Shown here in pieces: positions 46,540-55,687 of a DNA stretch of 64,000 nt. Within the stretch, counting starts at the first letter, position 1. Each line of letters begins with the position of its first letter. Location of the stretch: positions 36,467-100,466 of the forward strand of contig JBFWPT010000006.1 in assembly GCA_050249835.1 (NCBI GenBank), read 5' to 3'. This DNA comes from Miltoncostaea sp050249835. Its GTDB lineage: Bacteria; Actinomycetota; Thermoleophilia; Miltoncostaeales; Miltoncostaeaceae. The notes beneath the pieces are model-generated. The model made no database searches. It had not been told where the DNA came from and worked only from the letters and a program-made list of their open reading frames with translations. A program made the translations under genes and the position numbers.

Positions 46540-47967
46540 TCATCGGGACAGCACCCACGTGTCCTTGCTCCCCCCGCCCTGGGAGGAGTTCACGACCAGC
46601 GACCCCTCCCGCAGCGCGACGCGGGTGAGCCCGCCGGGCACCACCACGGGACGGTCGCCGTAGAGGATGAAGGGGCGCAGGTCGACGTGGCGGCCCTGGA
46701 ACGAGTCGCCCACCAGCACCGGCGCCCGGGAGAGCTTGATCGTCTCCTGCGCGATGTAGCCGCGCGGGTTCTCGCGGACGCGCTTGGCGAACGCCTCCCG
46801 CTCGCCGGGCGTGGCGTGGGGGCCGATGAGCATCCCGTAGCCGCCGGCGCCGTCCACCGCCTTGACCACCAGGGTCTCCAGGTTGTCGAGCACGTGCTCG
46901 CGGTCGGTGTCGCGCTCCATCAGGTAGGTGGGGACCTGGTGCAGCACGGGCTCCTCGCCGAGGAAGTACCGCACGATGTCCGGCACGTAGGCGTAGACGG
47001 CCTTGTCGTCGGCGATGCCGGTGCCCACCGCGTTGCAGACGGCGACGTTCCCGTCGCGGCAGGCCTGCATGAGGCCGGCGACGCCCAGCAGCGAGTCGGC
47101 GCGCAGCGCGGCCGGGTCGAGGAAGCCGTCGTCGATGCGCCGGTAGATGACGTCCACCCGCTCGCGGCCCGCCGTCGTGCGCAGGTACACCTTGCGGTCG
47201 CGGACCGTCAGGTCGCGGCCCTCGACGAGCGGCACGCCCATCTGCTGCGCCAGGAACGCGTGCTCGTAGTAGGCGGCGTTCGCCGGGCCCGGCGTCAGCA
47301 CGACGACCCGCGGCGACACGCGCCCCTCGGGCGCCGAGGCCATGAGGGCGGAGAGCAGCAGGAACGGCGCGTGGCCGACCGGCTCGACGTGGTGGTCGGC
47401 GAAGGCCTCGGGGAACGCGCGGCGCATGAAGGCGCGGTTCTGGACCACGTAGGACAACCCGGACGGGCAGCGGAGGTTGTCCTCCAGCACGCGCCAGGTG
47501 CCGTCGTCGTCCCGCACCAGGTCGATGCCCGCGACGTGCACGAAGCGCCTGAGCGGCGGCACGATGCCGACCATCTCGCGGACGTACCCCTCGCAGGTGG
47601 AGACGAGCCGGTTGGGCACGACCCCGTCGCGCACGGAGCGGCGCTCGCCGTAGAGGTCGGCGATGAACATGTCGAGCGCGCGGACGCGCTGGGCCAGGCC
47701 GGCCTCCAGGACCTCCCACTCGTCGGCGGGGATGAGCCGGGGCAGGAGGTCGAACGGGAAGGGCTGCTCGCGCCCGCCGTGGGCGAACGTGATGCCCTGG
47801 GTCAGGTAGGCCCGGTCGACCAGGGCGCTCCGGGCGGCGAAGGTCGCGGGGCGCAGCGCCTTCAGCCCGGAGAAGAGCCGCTCGTAGGCCGCGCGGGGGA
47901 CCTCGGGCTCCTCGAACATCTCGTCGAAGAAGCCGCCCGTGGAGTAGTCGGTGAACAACTGCGACAT
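46540..47967 (-). CDS. Circularly permuted type 2 ATP-grasp protein
   Basis: 475 residues with RLFSGLKALRPATFAAR near the N-terminus, VRDDDGTWRVLEDNLRCPSG, VLTPGPANAAYYEHAFLA and a late VVKAVDGAGGYGMLIGPHA. Matches the DUF404/407 circularly permuted ATP-grasp family, expected to form amide bonds with ATP. First gene of the three-gene cluster; the ATG has GGAGACGCC upstream. Substrate unknown. Confidence 0.92.
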   Translation of the reverse strand: MSQLFTDYSTGGFFDEMFEEPEVPRAAYERLFSGLKALRPATFAARSALVDRAYLTQGITFAHGGREQPFPFDLLPRLIPADEWEVLEAGLAQRVRALDMFIADLYGERRSVRDGVVPNRLVSTCEGYVREMVGIVPPLRRFVHVAGIDLVRDDDGTWRVLEDNLRCPSGLSYVVQNRAFMRRAFPEAFADHHVEPVGHAPFLLLSALMASAPEGRVSPRVVVLTPGPANAAYYEHAFLAQQMGVPLVEGRDLTVRDRKVYLRTTAGRERVDVIYRRIDDGFLDPAALRADSLLGVAGLMQACRDGNVAVCNAVGTGIADDKAVYAYVPDIVRYFLGEEPVLHQVPTYLMERDTDREHVLDNLETLVVKAVDGAGGYGMLIGPHATPGEREAFAKRVRENPRGYIAQETIKLSRAPVLVGDSFQGRHVDLRPFILYGDRPVVVPGGLTRVALREGSLVVNSSQGGGSKDTWVLSR

Positions 47968-48005
47968 CAGGCGTCTCCTTCACACGCTCCGGGACGCTGA
48001 AACTA

Positions 48006-49262
48006 TCAGCGGGGCTCGCCCGGGCCCCTTGGCCCCGAGGCCAAAGCATCCGGCGGACGGGTGAGCGATGCGTCGGTAGCGGTGGCGCGCAGGCCGCGGA
48101 CCGCCCAGATCGCCGTGAGCCCCACCAGGGCGCCGCCCAGGAGCATCGCCCCGGCGAACGGCATCGTCGCGGCGGCGGCCGCCCCGATCAGCGGGCCGGC
48201 GACGTACCCGGCCGAGAACACGACCGTCAGGATCGCGGCCGACAGGCCGTAGTTGCCGGCCAGGCCCGCGGCGTCGACCTCCTCCGTGAGCACGGGCCCC
48301 GACGACGCGCCCATGGTGCCGAAACCGAGCCCCATGACGATGAGCGCGACCGTCACCCACGCCACCGGCCCCACCGACAGCAGCGGGAGGCTCACCGCGA
48401 GCACGGCCCCGCCGGCGGCCACCGGGGCGACGCGGCCCGCGCGGTCCGACCAGCGCCCCGCGATGGGGGCGGCGACCATGTTCCCCACGACCCCCGCGGC
48501 GAACACGACGCCGATCGCGGCGGGCGACAGGCCCAGCCGGTCCTCCAGGTCCAAGGGCAGCAGCGGCTCGATCAGGGCCAGCGACCCGGAGACGGCCGCG
48601 AGCGCGCCGGCCGCCGCCCGCGCGCGGCGCCGGCGCATGACCGCGCGGAAACCCGGCCCGATCGGGATGGCCACCGAGCCGGGGCGCCGGGTCTCGGGCA
48701 CCAGCAGGGCGGGGATGACGAGGGAGGCGGGCAGGCAGGCGGCGAGCAGGAACGCGGTGTCCGTCCCGAAGAGGTCGATGAGCACCCCGCCGAGCACCGG
48801 GCCGAGGAGCCCGAACCCGCCGCCGGCCGTCTGGGCGAGGCCGATGCGGAAACCGAGCTCCTTGGTGGGGAAGACGTCCGAGATCGCCGCGATGCCGGCC
48901 GTCCAGGTGGCCCCGGCCGCCACGCCCTGGGCGGCGCGCGCCACGGCCAGCATCACCCCGCCCTCCGTGAACGCGAACAGCAGGGTCGCGAGGGTCAGGA
49001 GGATCGTCGCGGCCACCATCAGCGGGCGCCGGCCCAGGCGCTCCACGAGCCCCGCCGTGACGATCGCCGTGAGGAGCTGGGCGATCGGGAAGGCCGCGAA
49101 GATGAGGGCGGCCTGCGCGTCGGAGAGGCCGTCGCGCTCGGCGAACTCCGGCAGCGCCGGGACCACCATGGTGAAGAGGATCGTGTCGACCGCGATCAGC
49201 GCGGTCGCCATCCAGAACACGATCGTTCGACGCGGGTGCGCCGTCCCGGGATCCGTCGTCAC
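48006..49262 (-). CDS. MFS transporter
   Basis: 418 residues with about 12 helices. Major-facilitator pattern with the helix 2-3 loop ERLGRRPLM and the helix 4-5 region AAGATWTAGIAAISDVFP. Drug-proton antiporter-like; substrate unknown. ATG start. It lies downstream of groEL but is separated by a strong terminator, so it probably has its own promoter. Confidence 0.85.
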   Translation of the reverse strand: MTTDPGTAHPRRTIVFWMATALIAVDTILFTMVVPALPEFAERDGLSDAQAALIFAAFPIAQLLTAIVTAGLVERLGRRPLMVAATILLTLATLLFAFTEGGVMLAVARAAQGVAAGATWTAGIAAISDVFPTKELGFRIGLAQTAGGGFGLLGPVLGGVLIDLFGTDTAFLLAACLPASLVIPALLVPETRRPGSVAIPIGPGFRAVMRRRRARAAAGALAAVSGSLALIEPLLPLDLEDRLGLSPAAIGVVFAAGVVGNMVAAPIAGRWSDRAGRVAPVAAGGAVLAVSLPLLSVGPVAWVTVALIVMGLGFGTMGASSGPVLTEEVDAAGLAGNYGLSAAILTVVFSAGYVAGPLIGAAAAATMPFAGAMLLGGALVGLTAIWAVRGLRATATDASLTRPPDALASGPRGPGEPR

Positions 49263-49285
49263 CTGTCACACCCCCCGACCAACGA

Positions 49286-49317
49286 CGACGGGGGCCCCGT
49301 CCCGCGGGCCCCCGTCG
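49286..49317 (-). terminator. groESL terminator
   Basis: 12-bp perfect stem CGACGGGGGCCC with its complement, loop of 8 bases, 30 bases after the groEL stop. Confidence 0.78.
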
Positions 49318-49346
49318 CGAATCACATCCGGCGTGAACGCCGGTGC

Positions 49347-50978
<1,632 letters not shown>

Positions 50979-50982
50979 GGCT

Positions 50983-51267
50983 CTAGACCGCCTTCGCCAG
51001 GATGTCGGACTCACGGAGGATCAGGAGGTCCTGGCCGTCGACCTTGACCTCGGTGCCGCCGTACTTGGAGTAGATGACCTCGTCACCCTCGGCGACGAGG
51101 AGCGGCACCCGCTGGCCGTCCTCGAACCGGCCCGCGCCCACAGCCAGGACCTTGCCCCGCTGCGGCTTCTCGGCCGCGGTGTCCGGGAGGACGATGCCGG
51201 AGGCGGTGACCTGCTCGGCCTCGATGGACTGGACGACGACGCGGTCGCCCAACGGCTGTAGGTTCAA
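50983..51267 (-). CDS. groES: Co-chaperonin GroES
   Basis: 94 residues, matching GroES (LQPLGDRVVVQSIEAEQ, KYGGTEVKVDGQDLLIL). The usual first residue before NLQPLGDR falls on TTG 51267, which has GAGGGGGAAG upstream. I take TTG as the start; the longer open frame upstream overlaps the CIRCE element and is not coding. Caps the GroEL ring. Transcribed with groEL under CIRCE control. Confidence 0.93.
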   Translation of the reverse strand: MNLQPLGDRVVVQSIEAEQVTASGIVLPDTAAEKPQRGKVLAVGAGRFEDGQRVPLLVAEGDEVIYSKYGGTEVKVDGQDLLILRESDILAKAV

Positions 51268-51281
51268 AGCACTTCCCCCTC

Positions 51282-51308
51282 TTGGCACTCAGAGTAGTTG
51301 AGTGCCAA
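51282..51308 (-). promoter_or_regulatory. CIRCE operator (HrcA) of groESL
   Basis: A perfect inverted repeat TTGGCACTC-N9-GAGTGCCAA, matching the CIRCE consensus (TTAGCACTC-N9-GAGTGCTAA) with G for A at one position in each arm. It lies 15 bases upstream of the groES start. TACTCT within it (51291-51296, minus strand) is a good -10, so HrcA binding would block initiation. No hrcA gene in the window. Confidence 0.95.
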
Positions 51309-51361
51309 AGGGTAGCCATCACGACCCGCGCGGCGCAAGGCGCCGCCGCGTCACCGGGGCG

Positions 51362-51724
51362 TCACTTGAGCGAGGGGAACTCGATGACCTCGGAGAAATG
51401 GATGATCGAGACCGTGTCGTCCAGCGCGACCTCGCGCGAGTAGATGTGCGAGAGGAAGTGGAGGGTGTCCTCCACCAGGCGGAACTCCGGGTTGTCGCGC
51501 TCGATCTCGCGCTGGGTCAGCTCCCGCACCGGCTTGACGGTCACGTCGTCGATGATCGCGGTGAAGATCCGCTGCCGCGGCCCGTGGCGGTGCCCCACCG
51601 TCACCCAGACGAGCTGGCCCTTCTTGTACTTGTGGGACTTGTCCCCGAGCCGGATCGTCGCGGTCTTGCGACCCTTGCGGAGCTGGTCGATGAAGAGCGG
51701 CGAGTAGAAGTTCAGCGCGTACAC
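51362..51724 (-). CDS. ASCH-domain protein
   Basis: 120 residues with the ASC-1 homology pattern: YSPLFIDQLRKGRKTATIRL, KYKKGQLVWVTVG and a late DDTVSIIHFSEVIEF. ASCH domains are RNA-binding beta-barrels related to PUA. GTG 51724 begins at the conserved strand; the frame further upstream has no protein character. It sits 122 bases upstream of groES (same strand) and downstream of the NUDIX gene. Confidence 0.85.
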   Translation of the reverse strand: MYALNFYSPLFIDQLRKGRKTATIRLGDKSHKYKKGQLVWVTVGHRHGPRQRIFTAIIDDVTVKPVRELTQREIERDNPEFRLVEDTLHFLSHIYSREVALDDTVSIIHFSEVIEFPSLK

Positions 51725-51761
51725 GGACGTCCTCGGGCGGGGGTGGCAGGGGGGCGGCGGA

Positions 51762-52238
51762 TCAGGCCGGGGGCGACGACCGGGTATTCGCCTCCCCGGC
51801 ACCGTAACCTGCCGCGTCCAGCCAGGCGAGGGCGCCCTGCATCACCCGCCGCTCCCCCGGATAGGTGAGCGCGGCCGTCGCCCGGCGGGCCGGGACGAGC
51901 ACGATGTCGTCCACCTCCCCCTCCTGGGGGGCGGGGGCGCCGGCGCGGTACTCCATGAGGAAGAACGCGACGCTCTTGGAGATGCGCGTGCCCATCGAGC
52001 GCGACCAGAACATGTAGGAGATCTCCTCCAGGGGGGCCAGCACGCGCCCCGCGAGCCCGGTCTCCTCGCGCGTCTCGCGCACGGCCGTCTGGTCCGGGCT
52101 CTCCCCCGGCTCGATGTGCCCCTTCGGCAGGCCGAGCACGTCGCCGCGCCGCAGGTGGATGAGGGGGACCAGGATCTCCTGGCCCATGCGCATGAGCAGC
52201 ACCCCGCCGGCGGAGCGCTCCTCGACCGTGCGGCTCAC
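51762..52238 (-). CDS. NUDIX hydrolase
   Basis: 158 residues. The Nudix box GHIEPGESPDQTAVRETREETGL is complete in the order G-x5-E-x7-R-E-x2-E-E-x-G. RSAGGVLLMRMGQEILVPLI is the typical lead-in. Hydrolyses nucleoside diphosphates linked to another moiety; the exact substrate is not apparent, though the AGG(V/I)L lead and ends resemble Ap4A or mutT-type enzymes. GTG 52238; the frame upstream shadows the repeat protein's 3' flank. Confidence 0.9.
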   Translation of the reverse strand: MSRTVEERSAGGVLLMRMGQEILVPLIHLRRGDVLGLPKGHIEPGESPDQTAVRETREETGLAGRVLAPLEEISYMFWSRSMGTRISKSVAFFLMEYRAGAPAPQEGEVDDIVLVPARRATAALTYPGERRVMQGALAWLDAAGYGAGEANTRSSPPA

Positions 52239-52344
52239 CCGGCCGCGCGCAGGGGCGGACGGCGTGCGGGACGCACGGGCGGGGGGGCCGACGGGCCCCG
52301 TGAGGGGCGCCGCCAGGTGGCGGCGCCCCGGTGACGCGGGGCGG

Positions 52345-53220
52345 CTACTTGCCGCCGAAGAGCCGCTTGAGGAACCCCATGAAGCCGCCGCCGGAGGCCG
52401 CCGCCTCTGCGGGGGCCGCGGCCGCCTCGGACGCGGCCGCGCCGTTGGCTGCGCTCTCGGCCGCGGACGGCGCGGAGCCGCCGCCGTCGCCGACCCACTT
52501 CTCGAGGGCCTCCCAGCCGGTGCCGCCCGCCGGGGCGGCCGGCGGCGCGGAGGACTCGGGCGCGGCCGGGGCGGCCGGGGCGGCGCCGCCGGGGCCGGAG
52601 CCGTCGCCGACCCACTTGTCGAGCGCCTCCCAGCCGGTCTTGGCGCCGGAGGGCGCCGCGGCGGCCTCACCGCCGCCGCCACCGCCACCGCCACCGACCC
52701 ACTTCTCCAGGGCCTCCCAGCCGGTCTTGCCCGACGGAGCCGCGGCAGCGGCAGCGGCCGGCGCGGCGGCCTCGCCGCCACCGCCCCCGCCGACCCACTT
52801 CTCCAGGGCCTCCCAGCCGGTCGTGCCCGACGGAGCCGCAGCGGCAGCCGGCGCGGCGGCCTCACCGCCACCACCCCCGCCGACCCACTTCTCCAGGGCC
52901 TCCCAGCCGGTCGTGCCCGACGGAGCCGCGGCAGCGGCAGCGGCCGGCGCGGCGGCCTCGCCGCCACCCCCGCCACCGACCCACTTCTCCAGCGCCTCCC
53001 AGCCGGTCTTGCCCTTGGCGGCCGCACCCTCGGCGGCACCCTCGGCGGCCGACGCACCCGAGCCGACCCACTTCTCCAGGGCCTCCCAGCCGGTCTTGCC
53101 CTTGGCGGCCGCGCCCTCGGCGGCCGACGCACCGGACCCGACCCACTTCTCGAGGGCCTCCCAGCCGGTGGTCTGAGCGCCCCCTGCGATGGGCGGCAGG
53201 AAACGTCGTGGACGACTCAT
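52345..53220 (-). CDS. Eight-repeat TGWEALEKWVG protein, unknown family
   Basis: 291 residues. After a basic start (MSRPRRFLPPIAGGAQ) come eight near-identical modules TGWEALEKWVG. The seventh has Asp for Glu (ALDKW). The modules are separated by 15-30-residue linkers of Gly, Ala, Pro and Ser (some GGGGGG). The chain ends with an amphipathic basic tail, GFMGFLKRLFGGK. Each module should form a short amphipathic helix with two Trp. This looks like a flexible multivalent scaffold or a repeated docking peptide. No enzyme domain, no signal peptide. ATG 53220 has GGAGGAAG upstream. Convincing coding, unknown role. Confidence 0.85.
   Translation of the reverse strand: MSRPRRFLPPIAGGAQTTGWEALEKWVGSGASAAEGAAAKGKTGWEALEKWVGSGASAAEGAAEGAAAKGKTGWEALEKWVGGGGGGEAAAPAAAAAAAPSGTTGWEALEKWVGGGGGGEAAAPAAAAAPSGTTGWEALEKWVGGGGGGEAAAPAAAAAAAPSGKTGWEALEKWVGGGGGGGGGEAAAAPSGAKTGWEALDKWVGDGSGPGGAAPAAPAAPESSAPPAAPAGGTGWEALEKWVGDGGGSAPSAAESAANGAAASEAAAAPAEAAASGGGFMGFLKRLFGGK
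52489..53169 (-). repeat. DNA of the eight TGWEALEKWVG modules
   Basis: The roughly 30-base module (minus strand ACCGGCTGGGAGGCC...) recurs near 53140-53169, 53065-53093, 52978-53007, 52882-52911, 52792-52821, 52694-52723, 52606-52638 and 52489-52521, with only a few silent changes between copies. Linkers differ in length by whole codons. Confidence 0.9.
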
Positions 53221-53266
53221 GAACTTCCTCCGGCGGGTTTCGATCACGGGAACTCGGGACGGCTTC

Positions 53267-53287
53267 GTGCCGCGCGGCACAAACTTA
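53267..53287 (-). promoter_or_regulatory. Promoter and palindrome of the repeat-protein gene
   Basis: On the minus strand TAAGTT (53287-53282) is a possible -10, followed at once by the perfect 14-base palindrome GTGCCGCGCGGCAC (53280-53267). The palindrome could be an operator at the transcription start or a 5' hairpin. Confidence 0.45.
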
Positions 53288-53340
53288 CGGCCCGGCGCCA
53301 TGCAGGGTCAAGGCGCGGAGGGGCTGCGCCATGGGGGTTC

Positions 53341-54228
53341 TCATCGCACGCCGTGGAGCATGCGCCGGTAGGAGTCGAGGCGCTCCGGCGAGACCGCCCC
53401 CTCGACCGCGCACCCGGCGTCGCCGTCGTGAGCGCAGCCCCGGAAGCGGCACCCGGCCGCCGCGCGCGCGATCTCCGGGAACCCCGCCTCCAGCTGCGCG
53501 CGGTCGAGGCGGGGCAGGTGGAAGGTGCGCACGCCGGCGGTGTCCACCACCGCGCCGCCCCCGGGCATCGGGATGACGCGCGGGTCGCTGGTCGTGTGGC
53601 GGCCGGTGCGGACCTTCTCGCTCACGGCCCCGACCGCGCGGGCGACGCCGGTGAGGCCGCGGGTGAGCGTGGACTTCCCGACGCCGGAGTGGCCGGCCAG
53701 GATCGCCACACGACGGCCGATCAGGCCACGCACCTCCTCCACGAAGGCCGGGTCCTTGGCCATGCCCGCCAGGACCGGGTAGCCGATCTCCTCGTAGCGG
53801 GCGCGGGCGGCGCCGACCTCGGCGTCGTCGTGGGGGAGGTCGTCCTTGGTGAAGACGATCGCGGCCTCCAGGCCGCCGAGCGACGAGGCGACGAGGTAGC
53901 GGTCGATGAGGCGCGGCCGCATCGGCGGGTCGGCGACCGCGGCCACCACGACGGTGAGGTCGGCGTTCGCGACGATGGCCCGGGGCCGCCCGTCGCGGCC
54001 CTCACCGCGCTCCAGGACCGTCGTGCGCGGGGCGACCTCGACGACGACGGGCTCGCCGGCGTCCGGCCGCAGGCTCACCCGGTCCCCGGCGACGGCGGGA
54101 CCGCCCGGCACCCGGGGGCGCAGGCGCGCCTCCCGCTCCTCCCCGTCGATGAGCAGCGTCGCCGTCGGACCCGAGACCCGGACGACGACGGCCTCCCGCG
54201 CAGCGGCCGCCGGCGGGGACGGGGTCAC
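53341..54228 (-). CDS. rsgA: Ribosome small-subunit GTPase RsgA
   Basis: 295 residues: an N-terminal OB-like domain (REAVVVRVSGPTATLLIDG) and then a circularly permuted GTPase with G4 FTKDD (before the P-loop), G1 AGHSGVGKST and G3 VVDTAGVR. A C-terminal zinc site follows with C-R-F-R-G-C-x-H and a late Cys (GCRFRGCAHDGDAGC). Late assembly factor of the 30S subunit. GTG 54228 overlaps the pyrE stop (GTGA). Confidence 0.95.
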   Translation of the reverse strand: MTPSPPAAAAREAVVVRVSGPTATLLIDGEEREARLRPRVPGGPAVAGDRVSLRPDAGEPVVVEVAPRTTVLERGEGRDGRPRAIVANADLTVVVAAVADPPMRPRLIDRYLVASSLGGLEAAIVFTKDDLPHDDAEVGAARARYEEIGYPVLAGMAKDPAFVEEVRGLIGRRVAILAGHSGVGKSTLTRGLTGVARAVGAVSEKVRTGRHTTSDPRVIPMPGGGAVVDTAGVRTFHLPRLDRAQLEAGFPEIARAAAGCRFRGCAHDGDAGCAVEGAVSPERLDSYRRMLHGVR

Positions 54229-54806
54229 GTCGCGGGCGCTCCCGTGCCGAGCAGCTCGGCGGCCGTGAACAGGGCGTGCAGCGGCGCGCCGCCGAGGGCC
54301 TCCTCGGCGCGCTCCCGGCCGCCCTCGCCGCGGTCGATGACCACGGCGGCGCCGACGACGACGCCACCCGCCTGCCGCGCCTTCTCGATCGCGGCGACGA
54401 GCGAGCCCCCGCTGGTGAGGACGTCGTCGACCACCGCGACGGGGGTGCCCTCCTCGATGAAGGGCCCCTCGATCCACTGCTGCAGGCCGTGCTTCTTCGC
54501 CTCCTTGCGGACGAAGAACCCGGTGACGCGGGTGCCGGCCGCCCAGGCGGTGGCGCTGACGGCGCAGACGAGCGGGTCGGCGCCGAGGGTGAGCCCGCCG
54601 ACCGCCCGGGGCCCCCCGGGGGCGAGCGCGTCCCACATGAGGGCGCCCGAGTGCTGGGCCCCCTCCGGGTCGAGCAGGACCTGCCGGGCGTCGAAGTAAT
54701 ACGACGAGCGGCGGCCGGAGGAGAGCGTCACCGACTCGCGCACGAGGGCGTGCTCGCGGAGCAGGTGGGCGAGGCGGTCACGGGAGGCGTCGGTCACGGC
54801 GGGCAT
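54225..54806 (-). CDS. pyrE: Orotate phosphoribosyltransferase
   Basis: 193 residues. PRPP-binding VAVVDDVLTSGGS near residue 128, orotate-contacting FFVRKEAKKHG and the N-terminal SSGRRSSYYFDAR. Converts orotate plus PRPP to OMP in pyrimidine synthesis. A small stem (54811-54836) lies just upstream. It is coupled to rsgA by a GTGA overlap. Confidence 0.94.
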   Translation of the reverse strand: MPAVTDASRDRLAHLLREHALVRESVTLSSGRRSSYYFDARQVLLDPEGAQHSGALMWDALAPGGPRAVGGLTLGADPLVCAVSATAWAAGTRVTGFFVRKEAKKHGLQQWIEGPFIEEGTPVAVVDDVLTSGGSLVAAIEKARQAGGVVVGAAVVIDRGEGGRERAEEALGGAPLHALFTAAELLGTGAPAT

Positions 54807-54846
54807 CCTACCCGCGCGGGGTGGCCTCGCCGCGGGCGCGGCGCGT

Positions 54847-55041
54847 CTAGACGGTGCTGGTGCTCCCGGTCCCCGCGCAGGGCTCGCACACGACGGGGAG
54901 GTAGACGTGCGCGCGGTCGCAGTCCATCGGCTCGAGGATGGAGCCGGTGCCGAAGCAGCGGGGGCACAGGGCAGGTGCCTGGACCGCGACGGTCCGCGGG
55001 GGGGTGCCGGGGCGGATCGACGGATCGATCGGCGTGGCCAT
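54847..55041 (-). CDS. Small DnaJ-like zinc-finger protein
   Basis: 64 residues with two CxxCxGxG motifs, CPRCFGTGS and CEPCAGTGS, the repeat found in the DnaJ cysteine-rich domain. The pair would bind one zinc. ATG 55041 has AAAGGT 6 bases upstream and is preferred over GTG 55056. A free-standing zinc knuckle, possibly a chaperone or RNA-binding accessory. Confidence 0.78.
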   Translation of the reverse strand: MATPIDPSIRPGTPPRTVAVQAPALCPRCFGTGSILEPMDCDRAHVYLPVVCEPCAGTGSTSTV

Positions 55042-55172
55042 GCCGGTACCTTTCACGGGGGCCCATCGGCGGGCCCTGTATTCCTGTATCGACCCCGGAC
55101 GATCAAACCCGAGCGCGCCGCATCCCCCCGACGGGGGATCCTGCGCGCCCAGCAGGAGAGGTGACAGCGGTT

Positions 55173-55445
55173 ATGGACGTGACGCCCGAGGCGACGCCCA
55201 ACCCCAACGCGATCAAGTTCACGCTCGACCGCCCGTCCACGGAGGGCCGCGGCGTGACGTTCCGGGAGGGCTCCGACCCGGCCGCCTCGCCCCTCGGAGC
55301 GCGGATCTTCGCGCTCGACGGGGTGACGAACGTCTTCATGACGGCGAACTTCGTGAGCGTCACGAAGGAGGACGGCGCCGACTGGAACGAGCTGGTCCCC
55401 GCGGTCATCGAGCAGCTCGAGGCGCACTTCGAGGGGGGCTCGTGA
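55173..55445 (+). CDS. Nfu N-terminal-domain protein
   Basis: 90 residues matching the Nfu_N domain (TPNPNAIKFTLDRP, FALDGVTNVFMTANFVSVTK, PAVIEQLEAHF), the module that accompanies the NifU-type Fe-S scaffold. There is no CxxC here, so it is the accessory half. GTG 55161 is an alternative start. Overlaps the next gene by GTGA. Confidence 0.87.
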   Translation: MDVTPEATPNPNAIKFTLDRPSTEGRGVTFREGSDPAASPLGARIFALDGVTNVFMTANFVSVTKEDGADWNELVPAVIEQLEAHFEGGS

Positions 55446-55681
55446 GCCCGACCGCCGTCCTCTTCTCCTACGCCATCGGCGCGATCTTCGCGATCGGCGG
55501 CATCGTCTTCCTGATCGGCCTGGAGGACAACCGGTACCTGTTCGGGATCCCCTACCTGCTGATCGGCCTCGTCATCATCGGCGGCGTCGCCGGCGCCCAG
55601 CGCCGCCTGAAGCGCCGGGCCGCCGAGACGGCCTCGCTGGAGGCGGAGGACACCGGCAAGGGGCACAAGAGCCCCTACTGA
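55442..55681 (+). CDS. Two-helix membrane protein
   Basis: 79 residues with helices at about 5-24 and 37-52 (GIPYLLIGLVIIGGVAGAQ) and a charged tail. GTG overlaps the Nfu_N stop, so they are co-expressed. Unknown function; possibly anchors an envelope or Fe-S complex. Confidence 0.72.
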   Translation: MSPTAVLFSYAIGAIFAIGGIVFLIGLEDNRYLFGIPYLLIGLVIIGGVAGAQRRLKRRAAETASLEAEDTGKGHKSPY

Positions 55682-55687
55682 GCGGGC

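Noticed and set aside
52345..53220. LPXTG cell-wall protein or WXG100 secretion substrate
   Set aside because: No LPXTG motif, no signal peptide and no WXG motif; the Trp pattern is WEALEKW.
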